This document shows, one piece after another, positions 63,212 to 64,000 of a stretch of 64,000 nucleotides of DNA. A program made the translations under genes and the position numbers. The stretch covers positions 9,568,001 to 9,632,000 of the forward strand of contig NC_072801.1 in assembly GCF_028583425.1 (NCBI RefSeq), in the 5' to 3' direction. This stretch comes from Eublepharis macularius. Lineage: Eukaryota > Chordata > Lepidosauria > Squamata > Eublepharidae. The notes under the pieces were generated by a model, which had not been told where the DNA came from, searched no databases, and worked only from the letters and a program-made list of their open reading frames with translations. The first letter of the stretch is position 1. The number at the start of each line of letters is the position of its first letter.

Positions 63212-64000
63212 CTGTTCTCTTCTCCAAAGAGAATTGAGGGGGACGGACGGTTTTGAAGCAGCTAGCCTATAGCTGCATCACTTGTTATGAACTCAGCCAC
63301 CTGCTGCCTATTGCCTGCTTCCCAGGGGCTTGTTCCCAAAATCTAAGGCCTTGATTCTCTCCCCATGCCCATACTACATTTTTAAGATAATCTTTTTTCC
63401 GCTTTGCGCAGTCAGGAGGGGAGAGAGAACTCATGGGGAAGATTCATCCACTGCTTGACATGCTTTGATAAATGCATATGCCTCATTTATACATCCTCAA
63501 GCTCAAAGCAGCCTCCACACCAGAACATCCCCTTGGCACAGGGACTAAGTCTGCAAGCTGTGATTCCCCCCCTCCCGCACCATCTTAAAGTCACAAGCAA
63601 GTTTTCTCAGCTCCTCCATTGTCAATTCTGGTATAATACTGGCCTACCTTGCAGGGCTGTTATAATAGTCAAGTGAAACTTTTTTAAAACTTTAAAACTG
63701 CTATATATGTTTTATCATACTGACCCCTTTATCTCTTCTCCTCCCAACCCACACCAGCCCTGGCATTATACCAGAGACAAATGCTTGAAAAAGATCACGA
63801 GCAGTCACATTCAGAGCAGCAGTGGAGCCCAATAGCCATCTGCTAGAATGGCTCATAGCCTTAGTCTAAACCCAAATGTTTTTAGCTGCGATTATTGAAT
63901 GGATTTGTAGGAGCATCAAATGAAAGATTGCCTCCAAGCACCCTACGGTCTTTCAATACACTCCAGCATCTTGCAGAATCCTGTTACAAAAAAAGAATGA
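63212..64000 (+). other. PPL: PPL 3'UTR (start) and beyond
   Basis: The 789 bp after the stop have no long open frame. There is no AATAAA or ATTAAA in this stretch; AATACA at 63956 is a weak variant. The transcript end is therefore either outside the window or uses a non-canonical signal. Confidence 0.55.

Overview
This 64 kb window is vertebrate nuclear DNA, most likely from a squamate reptile (lizard or gecko type). It carries one protein-coding gene, periplakin (PPL), complete on the + strand, in a dense background of transposons. The squamate call is an inference. It rests on two 5S-rRNA-headed SINEs that end in a Bov-B-like tail, several tRNA-type SINEs, CR1 and L2-type LINE remnants and many hAT-like and 3-bp-TSD miniature elements; no database search was possible.

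Gene. The start codon is at 2887 and the stop at 63209-63211. Twenty-two coding exons chain in frame to 5,271 nt (1,756 codons plus stop), the length I recall for mammalian periplakin. Order along the protein: a short basic head (exon 1); the plakin domain of spectrin-like helices (exons 2-21) with an SH3 segment over the exon 11/12 junction; the coiled-coil rod, almost wholly in the 2.66 kb last exon; and a C-terminal linker of about 100 residues with no long plectin-repeat tail. All introns are GT-AG except 7 and 10, which are GC-AG.

Layout. 1-2539: 5' flank with LINE and SINE fragments. 2540-2886: likely promoter/5'UTR. 2949-37786: a 34.8 kb first intron holding most of the mobile elements. 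37787-63211: exons 2-22 with short to medium introns. 63212-64000: start of the 3'UTR, with no AATAAA or ATTAAA seen.

Mobile elements. Eight copies of one palindromic hAT-like miniature element sit in six introns, each with an 8-bp target duplication. Two further CAGGG-ended hAT-like families and one TAGAGG-ended element are present. Several palindromic elements have 3-bp duplications (PIF/Harbinger-like), and one longer 3-bp-TSD element carries an 876-bp GC-rich insert missing from its sister copy.

Main point for follow-up. A palindromic retroposon-like repeat inserted inside the AG of the intron 11 acceptor; its 13-bp target duplication rebuilt the splice site. I found no new defence, toxin or metabolic system. 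The interest lies in how an ordinary epithelial gene has absorbed mobile DNA, and in a roughly 60-residue periodic motif in the periplakin rod.
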